DNA from: Candidatus Peribacteria bacterium | Lineage (GTDB): Bacteria > Patescibacteriota > Gracilibacteria > UBA1369 > LOWO2-01-FULL-3 | Reading direction: 5' to 3' | Assembly: GCA_943357285.1 (NCBI GenBank) | Contig: CALRGJ010000005.1 | Coordinates: 1-64,000 of the forward strand | Length of the DNA stretch: 64,000 nt | In this document: piece by piece, positions 17,022-24,791 of the stretch | Layout: each line of letters begins with the position of its first letter | Position numbering within the stretch: the stretch's first letter is position 1 | Notes under the pieces: model-generated | The model's input: the letters and a program-made list of their open reading frames with translations, nothing else | What the model was told of the DNA's origin: nothing | Database searches by the model: none | Program-made: the position numbers and the translations under genes

Positions 17022-17921
17022 TTAAGAAGCTACAGCAGGTGCGGCAGGTTCCCTCGGTTCACGAGGTTCGCGAGGTTCTCTTTCGCCATAAGCACGCTTT
17101 TCCTTTAAAACTTTTTCTATATCAGCCACGCTCACCACTTGCGGTTCGCTACCAACAATTAATACTTTTACTTTTTGGTTCAAAATATCCACTGCAATAA
17201 TTGTACCCTCCACCGCTGGTTTTTTTAGTTTAACCAAAGACCCAATACGAGGAACAGTTTTTCTTAAATCTCTATAGGCCTCCACTTCATATTTAAGACA
17301 ACATAAAAGTTTTCCACACGCTCCGGAAAGCTTTGAACTTCCCTTGCTTTCGAGCGCTTGCATACGCACCATTTCCATGTTGATACTTTCTAGTTTTCCT
17401 AACCAAGTGCTACAGCAAAGTGGGCGTCCACATTTTCCGTATCCGCCTATCATCTTGGCCCTATCTCTTGGTCCAATTTGCCTCAAATTAATCTGTTTCT
17501 GCAAAGTCTTTGCGAGCTCTTTCACGAGATCTCTAAAGTCTACGCGGTCATCAGAGGTGAACATAAACTGAAGCCTATTCCCGTCGAAAGAATATCCAGC
17601 CCTAAAAACATTCATCATTAGGCCCAACTTTTCCACAACTTCTTTGCATTTTTTTATAGCTGCTCTGCTGAGCTCGATGTGGCTATCCACTTTTTGAATA
17701 TCGTTTGCGGTCGCCTTTCGTAAAATTTTTGAAGTAAAAAGAATTTTATCTTCCTCTAGTGCGTCGCGGTTGGAATATTTTACTACCCCGTACTCCTCTT
17801 TATCCTCGGCATCCTTAAAAATTACCTCATCTCCTACAACAAAAATAGAGCCCTCGTTAAAGGGAATTTCCGCTACAGATGCGCTATATCCTGACTCTAT
17901 ACCTATAACTTTTGTGGCCAT
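17022..17921 (-). CDS. ricT: PSP1 domain protein RicT (YaaT)
   Basis: 299 aa. The PSP1 domain carries the family cysteines in GGYGKCGRPLCCSTWL and SGACGKLLCCLKYE, which in the Bacillus Ric complex help bind Fe-S clusters. RicT/YaaT works with RNase Y in mRNA maturation in Bacillus, and rny is 4 kb away here, so a functional link is plausible. The C-terminus carries a short tandem EPR repeat (REPREPREPREP) and an Ala/Pro tail, probably disordered. It follows holB by 3 nt, the same holB-ricT pairing seen in Firmicutes. Confidence 0.9.
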   Translation of the reverse strand: MATKVIGIESGYSASVAEIPFNEGSIFVVGDEVIFKDAEDKEEYGVVKYSNRDALEEDKILFTSKILRKATANDIQKVDSHIELSRAAIKKCKEVVEKLGLMMNVFRAGYSFDGNRLQFMFTSDDRVDFRDLVKELAKTLQKQINLRQIGPRDRAKMIGGYGKCGRPLCCSTWLGKLESINMEMVRMQALESKGSSKLSGACGKLLCCLKYEVEAYRDLRKTVPRIGSLVKLKKPAVEGTIIAVDILNQKVKVLIVGSEPQVVSVADIEKVLKEKRAYGEREPREPREPREPAAPAVAS

Positions 17922-17924
17922 ATA

Positions 17925-18827
17925 TTAAATTTGTAACATTAAATTTTCTAAAACTAACCTGACGTTTACGTTCTTCTTTAAGAGCATAGCAGCCTCATTG
18001 ATTTTTGAAAGGGCTTTTATCTGTTTTGGAGAATCTTCTTTCCGCTCCAGCATCTGGCTCCTAACTACGTGAGTCAGAATATTAATAAAAGTCTCGATTT
18101 TTTTAGGATCTTCAGCCATCTCTTCTATGTAGCTAAATCTTTCAACTATACTTCTGTACGCAAAAAAGTTTTGAATATCGTGATAGATTTTTAAATACTC
18201 CGCCAAGGATTCCGGATGCTCCATTAGGTGCACGGCTTTTCCGGTTTTCCCCATAGATAAAAGGCTCACCGTCTCAAGTGTTTCCTTGTCTCTCTCTGGA
18301 TAAAGGCTTTCCAGCTTCTCCTTAAGATATCCCTGCGAAACGCTATTGAACTGGACTACTCTTACCCTGGACAAAATCGTCGGCAAAATTAAACGTACGT
18401 TATCTGTGGTCATAATGAAAACTGTTCTTTCCGGAGGCTCCTCCAGCATTTTCAAAAAGCTGTTTGCCGCTTCCACCCCCATCCTTTCCAAGCTCTGCAC
18501 TAAAAGTATTTTGTAGGGAGCCTGTCTCGTCATGCTCAGTCTTTCCAAAATCTTTCTAACGGTTTCTATTTTTATTGACTCTCCATCGTCTTCAAAAACT
18601 ACGGTATCAACATGGCAACCTTTCTCTATTTGAGTGCAAGCATTGCAGTTATGACAGAAGTCGTTTTCGCACTGAAGAATTCCCGCCATTTTTTTTGCTA
18701 CAGTGTTTTTCCCTACACTGTTTGGTCCGGACAGTAAATAGGCGTGTGCCAAATTACCGCTCTCCAGGTCCTTCTCTATCTGTGAGAGCTGTTTCTCGTG
18801 CCCAATTATAGACCAGTTATATTTCAT
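17925..18827 (-). CDS. holB: DNA polymerase III delta' subunit
   Basis: 300 aa AAA+ clamp-loader subunit. Walker A-like SGPNSVGKNT (about 33-42), the zinc module with cysteines at about 53, 58, 61 and 64, the LKMLEEPPERTVFIM segment and the SRVRVVQF sensor region where the family has SRC are all present. It loads the DnaN clamp. It sits between murF (3 nt) and ricT (3 nt), so the operon couples replication, wall synthesis and RNA processing genes. Confidence 0.9.
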   Translation of the reverse strand: MKYNWSIIGHEKQLSQIEKDLESGNLAHAYLLSGPNSVGKNTVAKKMAGILQCENDFCHNCNACTQIEKGCHVDTVVFEDDGESIKIETVRKILERLSMTRQAPYKILLVQSLERMGVEAANSFLKMLEEPPERTVFIMTTDNVRLILPTILSRVRVVQFNSVSQGYLKEKLESLYPERDKETLETVSLLSMGKTGKAVHLMEHPESLAEYLKIYHDIQNFFAYRSIVERFSYIEEMAEDPKKIETFINILTHVVRSQMLERKEDSPKQIKALSKINEAAMLLKKNVNVRLVLENLMLQI

Positions 18828-18830
18828 AAA

Positions 18831-20108
18831 TTACAGTTTTGTAGTCCACGCCGGCTCCTGTCTCACCAAGAGGTCTTTTGCTTTTTCCGGTTCCGCCATA
18901 AGAGCTTTTACAAATCGTTCGAGTCTTACGTTGTTCTGGGAACCTTTCGCCAGAATAACATCGCCCTTTTTTATTTTATCCGCCAAAAAGCCTGCCGCCT
19001 CTAAAGAAGTTTTAAAACTAAATATATTTTTTTCGCTCATCCCCTCCTCTTTTGCTTTTGCGGCAATAATCATTGCGTCATCACCAACTGTTATGAGCAT
19101 ATCTGCGCACTTTGGAACCACCGTTCCTATCATTTCATGCATAATTTGAGTGTGTTTTCCTAGCTCGTTCATGTTTCCCAAAACTGCTATTTTTCGCTTG
19201 GTCCCGGCAATTTTTTCTAAAGTATGAAGAGCCTCTTTCATGGCTTCAGGTGACGCATTGTAAGTACTATCCAAAATAGTTGCCTCATTTATTGCTGGGA
19301 GAATGCTCATTCTTCCAGGAGGCAAGGTGTATTTTTCTATAGCTAAAATAATATTCTCAATCGTCATTCCCAGCAGTGTTCCACAGATAACAGCAGGCAT
19401 CAGAACAAATACTTGAAATTCTCCCACAAGGTTAGCATGAACATTATAATGTCTATTATCGTGATGTAACACGAACTTCAAACCTTCAAGATCCTGTTTG
19501 ATTTGGCTGGCCCAGAAGTCAGCCTCTTGCTCCTTTCCGTAAGTAACCGTTCCCTTTCTGCCACGCTTCTTTGCCAAGCCTCCAAGATGTTCGTTGTCCA
19601 CGTTCAAAATTGCTACCCCGTGATCACGCATAGCTTCCACCAGTTTATACTTTTCCTGAAAAATTTCTTCTAAGCTTGAGAATTGCCCCTCATCCATATG
19701 TACAGGAGAAACTCCAGTAAAAATAACCATGTCCGGCTTCACTACGGAGACCAAAAAATCCATATCTCCCGGCTTATCTATTCCAAACTCCAGAAGCAAA
19801 ATCTCGTTATGGTCTTTCATCATACAGTTGAAAAGGCCTTTTACTAAAAACCAAGACCATTTAGTGGCAGAAGAAAATCCACTTTCTATATCAAGAATAG
19901 TTAAGCAAAGCCCAAAGTCTGAATTCATATTTTTCTTTGTCCTCTTCACCTTAAACTGAGTGTTTAAGACTGTATAAACAGCGTCTTTGGTGCTACTTTT
20001 TCCTACCGAACCGGTAATTCCAATAATTTTACCTTTGAATCTTTTTAGTCTGTACTTCGCCATTGCCTTCAGCATTCGAAGCACTAATTTTTTTAGAAAT
20101 TTTTTCAT
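18831..20108 (-). CDS. murF: MurF-type Mur ligase (UDP-MurNAc-tripeptide D-Ala-D-Ala ligase)
   Basis: 425 aa. P-loop GITGSVGKSSTK (about 30-41), central Mur ligase domain with LEFGIDKPGDMDFL and GVSPVHMDEGQF, and C-terminal domain with LDSTYNASPEAMKEAL, the MurF-type DxYNANP motif in variant form. It adds D-Ala-D-Ala to the UDP-MurNAc-tripeptide. An N-terminal Lys/Arg-rich stretch replaces the usual UDP-substrate domain, which is short here; another cytoplasmic Mur-like ligase is possible but the DSTYNASP motif favours MurF. First gene of a four-gene minus-strand operon. Confidence 0.82.
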   Translation of the reverse strand: MKKFLKKLVLRMLKAMAKYRLKRFKGKIIGITGSVGKSSTKDAVYTVLNTQFKVKRTKKNMNSDFGLCLTILDIESGFSSATKWSWFLVKGLFNCMMKDHNEILLLEFGIDKPGDMDFLVSVVKPDMVIFTGVSPVHMDEGQFSSLEEIFQEKYKLVEAMRDHGVAILNVDNEHLGGLAKKRGRKGTVTYGKEQEADFWASQIKQDLEGLKFVLHHDNRHYNVHANLVGEFQVFVLMPAVICGTLLGMTIENIILAIEKYTLPPGRMSILPAINEATILDSTYNASPEAMKEALHTLEKIAGTKRKIAVLGNMNELGKHTQIMHEMIGTVVPKCADMLITVGDDAMIIAAKAKEEGMSEKNIFSFKTSLEAAGFLADKIKKGDVILAKGSQNNVRLERFVKALMAEPEKAKDLLVRQEPAWTTKL

Positions 20109-20314
20109 GTAAAATACCTTATTTAAAGCGCCAAAAGGTTACCACAAAGCCAAATAAAAAACCACCCGGAGAGGCAAGCTTCAAAACTGGCATGAGGGAG
20201 AGCAAAATGAGTGAAGTAAAGTTCCTCACATAAAGCCCTTCCCGTCCACAAAATTGACGTTTTTTAATTGAACCTTTTTGTGCTAAAATCCTGCCAATCA
20301 GTAATCCTCAATTT

Positions 20315-20998
20315 ATGTATAAAAAATCATTTTGTTTGGCGACTATTTCTGCTCTAGTACTCAGCGGCTGCGGCGGTGGTGAAAGCCAAGACATTTTCTC
20401 TGTCAACAATCCTGCATGTCAGTATGAGTCAAAGATGGATGCTGGACAGCTTGCTCAATTACTTAATTACCCTAACGATTTACAAATGAAAATCAAACCT
20501 GTCGCTGGCGACACAATCGCTACGCTCGAAACAAATTTTGGAGATATGCAGATGCTTCTCTATACAAAAGAAGCTCCAGAAACAGCAAAGAATTTTATAG
20601 AATTAGCAAAGGCCGGTAAATATGACGGCACAAAATTCCACAGGGTTATCGATTGTTTTATGGTTCAAGGCGGAGATTTTGAAAATGGAAATGGTACAGG
20701 TGGCTATTCTTACAAAGGCCCTGGTACAAAGCTAAAGGATGAATTTGGAAAAGGTTTGAAGAACGTGCGTGGCGCTGTCTCTATGGCAAACTCCGGCCCA
20801 AACACAGGTGGTAGCCAGTTTTTCATCGTTCAGGCTGACGAGGGTACTCCATGGTTAGATGGAAAGCATGCGGTTTTTGGATTTATTTTTGAAGGAATGG
20901 GAAATGTTGATAAGATCGCAAAAGTAAAAGTTGGATACTCCGATGACCCTAAGGAAGATATAATTGTTCAGAAAGTTACAATTTCAGAATTTAAATAG
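20315..20998 (+). CDS. lipoprotein cyclophilin-type peptidyl-prolyl isomerase
   Basis: 227 aa. A lipoprotein signal ends LVLSGC (Cys about 19), so it should be lipidated by the Lgt encoded at 51296 and face outward. The cyclophilin domain starts near ATLETNFGDMQMLLYTKEAP and shows FHRVIDCFMVQGGDF, SMANSGPNTGGSQFFI and LDGKHAVFGFIFEGM, so the active-site Arg, Phe, Gln and His-containing loops are present. It speeds proline isomerisation of exported proteins. A gene of its own, with a strong terminator downstream and an extended -10 element (TGCTAAAAT, about 20279-20287) upstream. Confidence 0.9.
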   Translation: MYKKSFCLATISALVLSGCGGGESQDIFSVNNPACQYESKMDAGQLAQLLNYPNDLQMKIKPVAGDTIATLETNFGDMQMLLYTKEAPETAKNFIELAKAGKYDGTKFHRVIDCFMVQGGDFENGNGTGGYSYKGPGTKLKDEFGKGLKNVRGAVSMANSGPNTGGSQFFIVQADEGTPWLDGKHAVFGFIFEGMGNVDKIAKVKVGYSDDPKEDIIVQKVTISEFK

Positions 20999-21035
20999 TC
21001 GCTACAGTTTCTTTAAAGCTTTTTTCTAAAACTTT

Positions 21036-21070
21036 GCGCGAGGCTGGCCATTTGCCCCTCGCGCTTTTTT
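21036..21070 (+). terminator. intrinsic terminator of the cyclophilin gene
   Basis: Perfect 8-bp stem GCGCGAGG/CCTCGCGC (21036-21043 and 21057-21064) followed by six T (21065-21070). Confidence 0.9.
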
Positions 21071-21130
21071 GTGTAACGCTGGGTCATCCCATGGTTCCAT
21101 ATCCACTCATTCCAGTCTCGCCTTATAGGC

Positions 21131-21445
21131 TTACCGTCGTCGCCTCGCCGCCCTATCTATTTCCATCGTTGCCCGCGACACCTTTCTGCTATCACCGATC
21201 TCCCAATTTAAAGGATTCTCATCTTCATTCTCTATCAATCCGGCGTGAGCCAGCTCATGATGAATTTTGCAGAGCGGCACGATTTCCTCTTCCACGTGTC
21301 TATTCACTAGGGCAAATCTTTTAGTGTGATGCATAGCTCTTGCCGGTTTCCTGCATTTAGGAAATCCACATCTTGTGCCAGACCTGAATTCAAACCGCCC
21401 TTTAATAGCCCTCCTAATTTTCACAGGAATGTATCGGCTATCCAT
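21131..21445 (-). CDS. HNH nuclease domain protein (C-terminal half of a split gene)
   Basis: 104 aa from ATG 21445. Contains the HNH nuclease motif: a zinc-type CGFPKC, then ARAMHHTKRFAL, IVPLCKIHHELAHAG. The upstream frame (21438-22190) ends inside this one, and together they look like one DUF222/HNH-type protein split by a +1 frame change. The ATG lies 5 nt after a clear Shine-Dalgarno GGAGG (minus strand, 21455-21451), rare in this window, so independent coupled translation is possible. The same frame opens further upstream with a GTG at 21484. Confidence 0.65.
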   Translation of the reverse strand: MDSRYIPVKIRRAIKGRFEFRSGTRCGFPKCRKPARAMHHTKRFALVNRHVEEEIVPLCKIHHELAHAGLIENEDENPLNWEIGDSRKVSRATMEIDRAARRRR

Positions 21446-22190
21446 GGCCACCTCCAGCCCCAAGCTTCTTTCTGCAGTCTTCACATATCTTAAAACAGGC
21501 CTTTCCCTTTTTGCATTTTACGCAGAACTGCTCAAAATCAGTTTTTTTAATTATCATCTGAAAAGTCTCATTCCAGCTCAGGGTCTGTTTAGTATTCTTT
21601 TCCAACTTTTGTTTTGCTACTCGCAAGTCAAATTCTAGGTCCCTACTTGCAGGAAAAGAGAATCTCACAGGAGGTTCGAATTCAGTCCTCGCCTCTTGAC
21701 CTATTTGAGGCTCGTTTTCTGATATGTTCATGGGGACACTTTTTCTTCTGTAGTTTTGTACATAGGCTTCCAGGGCTGCAGCCGAAAGAAGCTGAAGTTT
21801 TTCCGCCCAAAATTTATCAGTTTCTGTTGTGGAAACCGCCGCAACTTTCAATATTTTGCTCCATCCACACTCACCTGATTCAAATAATTTTTTCAGAACC
21901 GGTTTCCTTTCCAAATTCTTTGCCAAATTCAAAATTCTATCGACGGCATATTCGCTCATCCCCGCGAGCTTCCCTGCAAACTCATGGATAGAAACAAATC
22001 CTTTTCTTCTATGGAGCCCACGCTTCGCCACTTCTGGCAGAAGTCCTGCAAACCTACGCGACCATGTCTTCGCATTCAGCCCATAATCTCGACATTTTAA
22101 ATAAAGGTCTTTATCTGAAAGAAGAGAAGGCACAACTTCATTGCTTGCGTTTACTAGCCATGCCGGGATTTTTTGAAAATTCTGTTCCAT
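21438..22190 (-). CDS. N-terminal half of a split HNH nuclease-like protein
   Basis: 250 aa, helical, ending with a Cys-rich segment (FCVKCKKGKACFKICEDC) and a Gly-rich tail before TAG at 21438. On its own it lacks the HNH motif, which is in the next frame. Reading past the TAG by +1 would join GAGGGHG to SRYIPVKIRRAIKGR, the usual lead-in to an HNH domain. It is either a frameshifted pseudogene, a programmed +1 frameshift or two coupled genes. A possible -10 TAGGCT sits 6 nt before ATG 22190. Confidence 0.55.
   Translation of the reverse strand: MEQNFQKIPAWLVNASNEVVPSLLSDKDLYLKCRDYGLNAKTWSRRFAGLLPEVAKRGLHRRKGFVSIHEFAGKLAGMSEYAVDRILNLAKNLERKPVLKKLFESGECGWSKILKVAAVSTTETDKFWAEKLQLLSAAALEAYVQNYRRKSVPMNISENEPQIGQEARTEFEPPVRFSFPASRDLEFDLRVAKQKLEKNTKQTLSWNETFQMIIKKTDFEQFCVKCKKGKACFKICEDCRKKLGAGGGHG
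21448..21455 (-). promoter_or_regulatory. strong Shine-Dalgarno at the HNH frame junction
   Basis: GGAGGTGG on the minus strand, with GGAGG 5 nt before ATG 21445, whose ATGGATAG overlaps the stop of the upstream frame. Most genes in this window lack any such site. Confidence 0.65.
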
Positions 22191-22307
22191 GTCCCCAGCC
22201 TAGCACCCAAACATTAAATTTTCTTAAAATTTTTCTAAATTAATTTTAAAACATTTTGCTCATTGTTTTCAGCCTCATGGGCACTCCCCCAGTCTGCCAC
22301 ACCTACA

Positions 22308-22339
22308 CAAAAAAACCGCCCGCATTTCTGCGAACGGTT
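22308..22339 (-). terminator. intrinsic terminator of infC-rpmI-rplT
   Basis: An 11-bp stem (AACCGTTCGCA with TGCGGGCGGTT, two G-U pairs) closes a GAAA tetraloop and is followed by seven T on the minus strand. Confidence 0.9.
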
Positions 22340-22400
22340 TCAACTTTTGAGTTTTGCAGAGGATGTCTGAGATTTCTCTCAAATCCTCCGCCCTTTCCCT

Positions 22401-22748
22401 TTATTTCATTGCTTCTTCCACAATTTTCTTGAAAACTTCAGGGTTGTTCACCGCTAAGTCAGCAAGCATTTTTCTGTTGATAGACATATCTTTCTTAGTC
22501 ATGGCATCAATCAATCTGCTGTATTTCACGCCCATTGCGCGGCATGCAGAATTGATTCTTGTGATCCATAAGCTACGGAAGTCACGCTTTTTCAAACGAC
22601 GACTTGTATAACTTCTAAGACCTGCTTTCATCGTGGCATTTTTAGCCCACTTAAACGTGCGGCTACGTAGTCCACGGTAGCCTTTGGCAGCCTTCTTCAT
22701 CTTTTGGTGCCTGCGGCGGGTGTTTACACCTCTTTTTACTCTAGACAT
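22401..22748 (-). CDS. rplT: 50S ribosomal protein L20
   Basis: 115 aa, the usual length. Starts MSRVKRGVNTRRRHQKMKKA and continues with GYRGLRSRTFKWAKNA and RDFRSLWITRINSACRAMG, all L20 signatures. Binds 23S rRNA early in 50S assembly. Last gene of the classic infC-rpmI-rplT operon, followed by a strong terminator. Confidence 0.98.
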   Translation of the reverse strand: MSRVKRGVNTRRRHQKMKKAAKGYRGLRSRTFKWAKNATMKAGLRSYTSRRLKKRDFRSLWITRINSACRAMGVKYSRLIDAMTKKDMSINRKMLADLAVNNPEVFKKIVEEAMK

Positions 22749-22816
22749 ATTAGTTAATTAAAAAAATAAATACTTTGTAATGCGTCGGGATTTTTATCCC
22801 ACGCGGTTCTTTTGGC

Positions 22817-23080
22817 CTACGCCTTCTTCTCTTCTTCTTTCATTTTCTTCAATGCTTCTTGTCTCTTTCTTGTAACGTGAATCTGAGCTTTTCCTGACAA
22901 AAGTCTTCTTACGTGCTTCATGCCGCCAGCATAAACTGGAACACCATTACGCATAGATCTTTTTTGTCTCTTAGACTTGTTTGTAAGTAAGTGACGTCTA
23001 GCCGCCTTGTTGAAGGAAAGAGCTCCGCTCTTTTTTACCTTAAGACGCTTTTTCAATCCACTGTGACTTTTGACTTTCAT
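22817..23080 (-). CDS. rpmI: 50S ribosomal protein L35
   Basis: 87 aa, longer than the usual 64-66 by a C-terminal Lys/Glu tail (EALKKMKEEEKKA). The core MKVKSHSGLKKRLKVKKSG, FNKAARRHLLTNKSKRQKR and MKHVRRLL is typical L35. Basic protein of the large subunit, between infC (33 nt) and rplT (68 nt). Confidence 0.95.
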   Translation of the reverse strand: MKVKSHSGLKKRLKVKKSGALSFNKAARRHLLTNKSKRQKRSMRNGVPVYAGGMKHVRRLLSGKAQIHVTRKRQEALKKMKEEEKKA

Positions 23081-23113
23081 AAATATTAAATTATTTTTTT
23101 TAAAATTAAGTTT

Positions 23114-23683
23114 CTATTCCTGTGGTGCTTGATGGCTCATTCTACTTGGAGTAATCACCATAAGCATGGCATTTCCTTGTTTTTTTGGAGCCTCATCCAT
23201 GCGTCCTACATCCTTTACTGCGTCATAAAACTTCATCATTTTCGCAAGACCTAAATCTTTATATGCAGCTTCTCTTCCACGGAACAAAAGAGTTACTTTT
23301 ACCGGATTTCCATCTTCCAGGAACCCATGAGCTTGTCTAGACTTAATACCAAGGTCATGATCTCCGATTTTGAATCCAATACGAATGCCTTTCATTTCAG
23401 CTTTCTTCTGCATTCTACGATGCTTCATTTCCACCTTTTTCTGATGATACTGATACTTACCATAGTCCAAAATCTTACACACGGGTGGATTTACATTTGG
23501 TGCTACTTCGGCTAGATCTAGCCCGGATTCTTGGGCTAAAGCTATCGCTGCATCTCGAGACATAATCCCAAGCTGCTCACCTTCTGCGCCGATCAACCTA
23601 ATGGTTGGAACGCGTATTTCCAGATTAATGCGTAGTTTCTTAACTATATAATTTGTATTACGAAATACGAGGCCCAAAGCCAC
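23114..23683 (-). CDS. infC: translation initiation factor IF-3
   Basis: Up to 189 aa. IF3-N starts near RINLEIRVPTIRL and contains GEQLGIMSRDAAIALAQ and NPPVCKILDYGKYQYHQKK; IF3-C contains IGDHDLGIKSRQAHGFLEDG and VTLLFRGREAAYKD. It monitors start-codon and initiator-tRNA pairing. The only standard start is GTG 23683, but a good promoter has its -10 at 23692-23687, so transcription should begin at or after that GTG. In-frame ATA (23647) or ATT (23629, giving MNLEIRVP) are alternatives, recalling the AUU start used for IF3 autoregulation in E. coli. Coordinates give the longest frame. Confidence 0.9.
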   Translation of the reverse strand: MALGLVFRNTNYIVKKLRINLEIRVPTIRLIGAEGEQLGIMSRDAAIALAQESGLDLAEVAPNVNPPVCKILDYGKYQYHQKKVEMKHRRMQKKAEMKGIRIGFKIGDHDLGIKSRQAHGFLEDGNPVKVTLLFRGREAAYKDLGLAKMMKFYDAVKDVGRMDEAPKKQGNAMLMVITPSRMSHQAPQE

Positions 23684-23686
23684 AGG

Positions 23687-23715
23687 ATGATAGGCAAAAC
23701 TGATTAGAAAGTCAA
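23687..23715 (-). promoter_or_regulatory. promoter of infC-rpmI-rplT
   Basis: TTGACT (23715-23710), exact 17-nt spacer, TATCAT (23692-23687). Expected start near 23680, overlapping the GTG at 23683. Confidence 0.65.
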
Positions 23716-23764
23716 GATCTACTGATGCTCCCGCTCGATTTAGCTCCTCGGCCCAAAGTTACGC

Positions 23765-23795
23765 TTTACAAAGACGACTCTGAACTGTAGATAAT
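23765..23795 (+). promoter_or_regulatory. promoter of dxr, probably leaderless
   Basis: TTTACA (23765-23770) and TAGATAAT (23788-23795). GATAAT ends 6 nt before ATG 23802, so the mRNA should start at or beside the start codon. Confidence 0.5.
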
Positions 23796-23801
23796 TGTTA
23801 T

Positions 23802-24791
23802 ATGCAAAACGTCGTAATTTTGGGATCCACAGGCTCTTTAGGCACCCAAGCCCTAGAGGTTTTAGAAAGATATAAAGAACATTTTCGCGTGATTGGTCTT
23901 TCGGCGAACGTAAACAAATCTCTTTTGGAAAAGCAGGCGAAAAAGTGGAAAGTAAAAGCCTCCGTCCTCGCCTCTACCTCCAGCGCCGACTCTCTCGTCA
24001 CCCTCTCCACTCTCAAAAATGCCGACATAATTATCAACGTCCTTTCTGGAATTGCCGGAATAAATCCTTCTATTGCTGCACTCAAGTCCGAAAAAATCCT
24101 TCTTCTTGGAAACAAGGAATCTCTAATTGCGGAAGGAAAAAAGATAATGAAGCTTGCCTCTCGCTCACCTACTCGCCTCCTCCCCCTCGACTCCGAACAC
24201 AACGCGATTTACGAAATTCTTAAAAAATTTCCTCAGAAAAAAATAGAAAAAATAATTCTGTCTTGTTCCGGCGGACCTTTTTATAAAAAAACTAAAACTC
24301 AATTAAAAAATATCACCGTCGCCGATGCTCTCTCTCACCCTCGTTGGAATATGGGGCCAAAAATTTCCATAGAATCCGCCACGCTGATAAATAAAGGTCT
24401 CGAATTAATTGAAGCACATTTTCTTTTCAACATTCCTCTCTCAAAAATTTCCGCAATTTATCATCCTGAATCTCAAATTCACGGCGCTGTAAAATTCAAA
24501 GGAGAAAAATTTCTCACTGCTTACGTCTCCAATCCAGACATGCGCGAGCACATAGAAAACGCTCTCCTTCGCGCCGCCGGACTTCCTCCTCTCTCCAGAA
24601 CTTTTAAAAAAATCCTCGCCTCTTCTCTCTCAAAAATTTCTACAAAAACCCTTCCTGGAATTCCCCTCGTACTAAATTTTTTCAAAAAAAATCCCACAAA
24701 AATGCGAAAATTTCTCCAGCGTGAAGAAAAAATTATCAAAAAATTTTTGGAAAATAAAATCGGATTTCTAGATATTTACCGTTTTATTTAG
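23802..24791 (+). CDS. dxr: 1-deoxy-D-xylulose 5-phosphate reductoisomerase
   Basis: 329 aa; second step of the MEP isoprenoid pathway, NADPH-dependent. NADPH loop VILGSTGSLGTQAL at the N-terminus, LLGNKESLIAEG, the metal-binding LPLDSEHNAIYE, SCSGGPF, and the substrate segment HPRWNMGPKISIESATLINKGLELIEAHFLF (read in parts) are intact. The family is usually about 380-400 aa, and the C-terminal helical domain is short here. Shares the pathway with ispDF and ispE encoded within 6 kb. Convergent stop codons interlock with the GGDEF gene (24788-24791). Confidence 0.93.
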   Translation: MQNVVILGSTGSLGTQALEVLERYKEHFRVIGLSANVNKSLLEKQAKKWKVKASVLASTSSADSLVTLSTLKNADIIINVLSGIAGINPSIAALKSEKILLLGNKESLIAEGKKIMKLASRSPTRLLPLDSEHNAIYEILKKFPQKKIEKIILSCSGGPFYKKTKTQLKNITVADALSHPRWNMGPKISIESATLINKGLELIEAHFLFNIPLSKISAIYHPESQIHGAVKFKGEKFLTAYVSNPDMREHIENALLRAAGLPPLSRTFKKILASSLSKISTKTLPGIPLVLNFFKKNPTKMRKFLQREEKIIKKFLENKIGFLDIYRFI

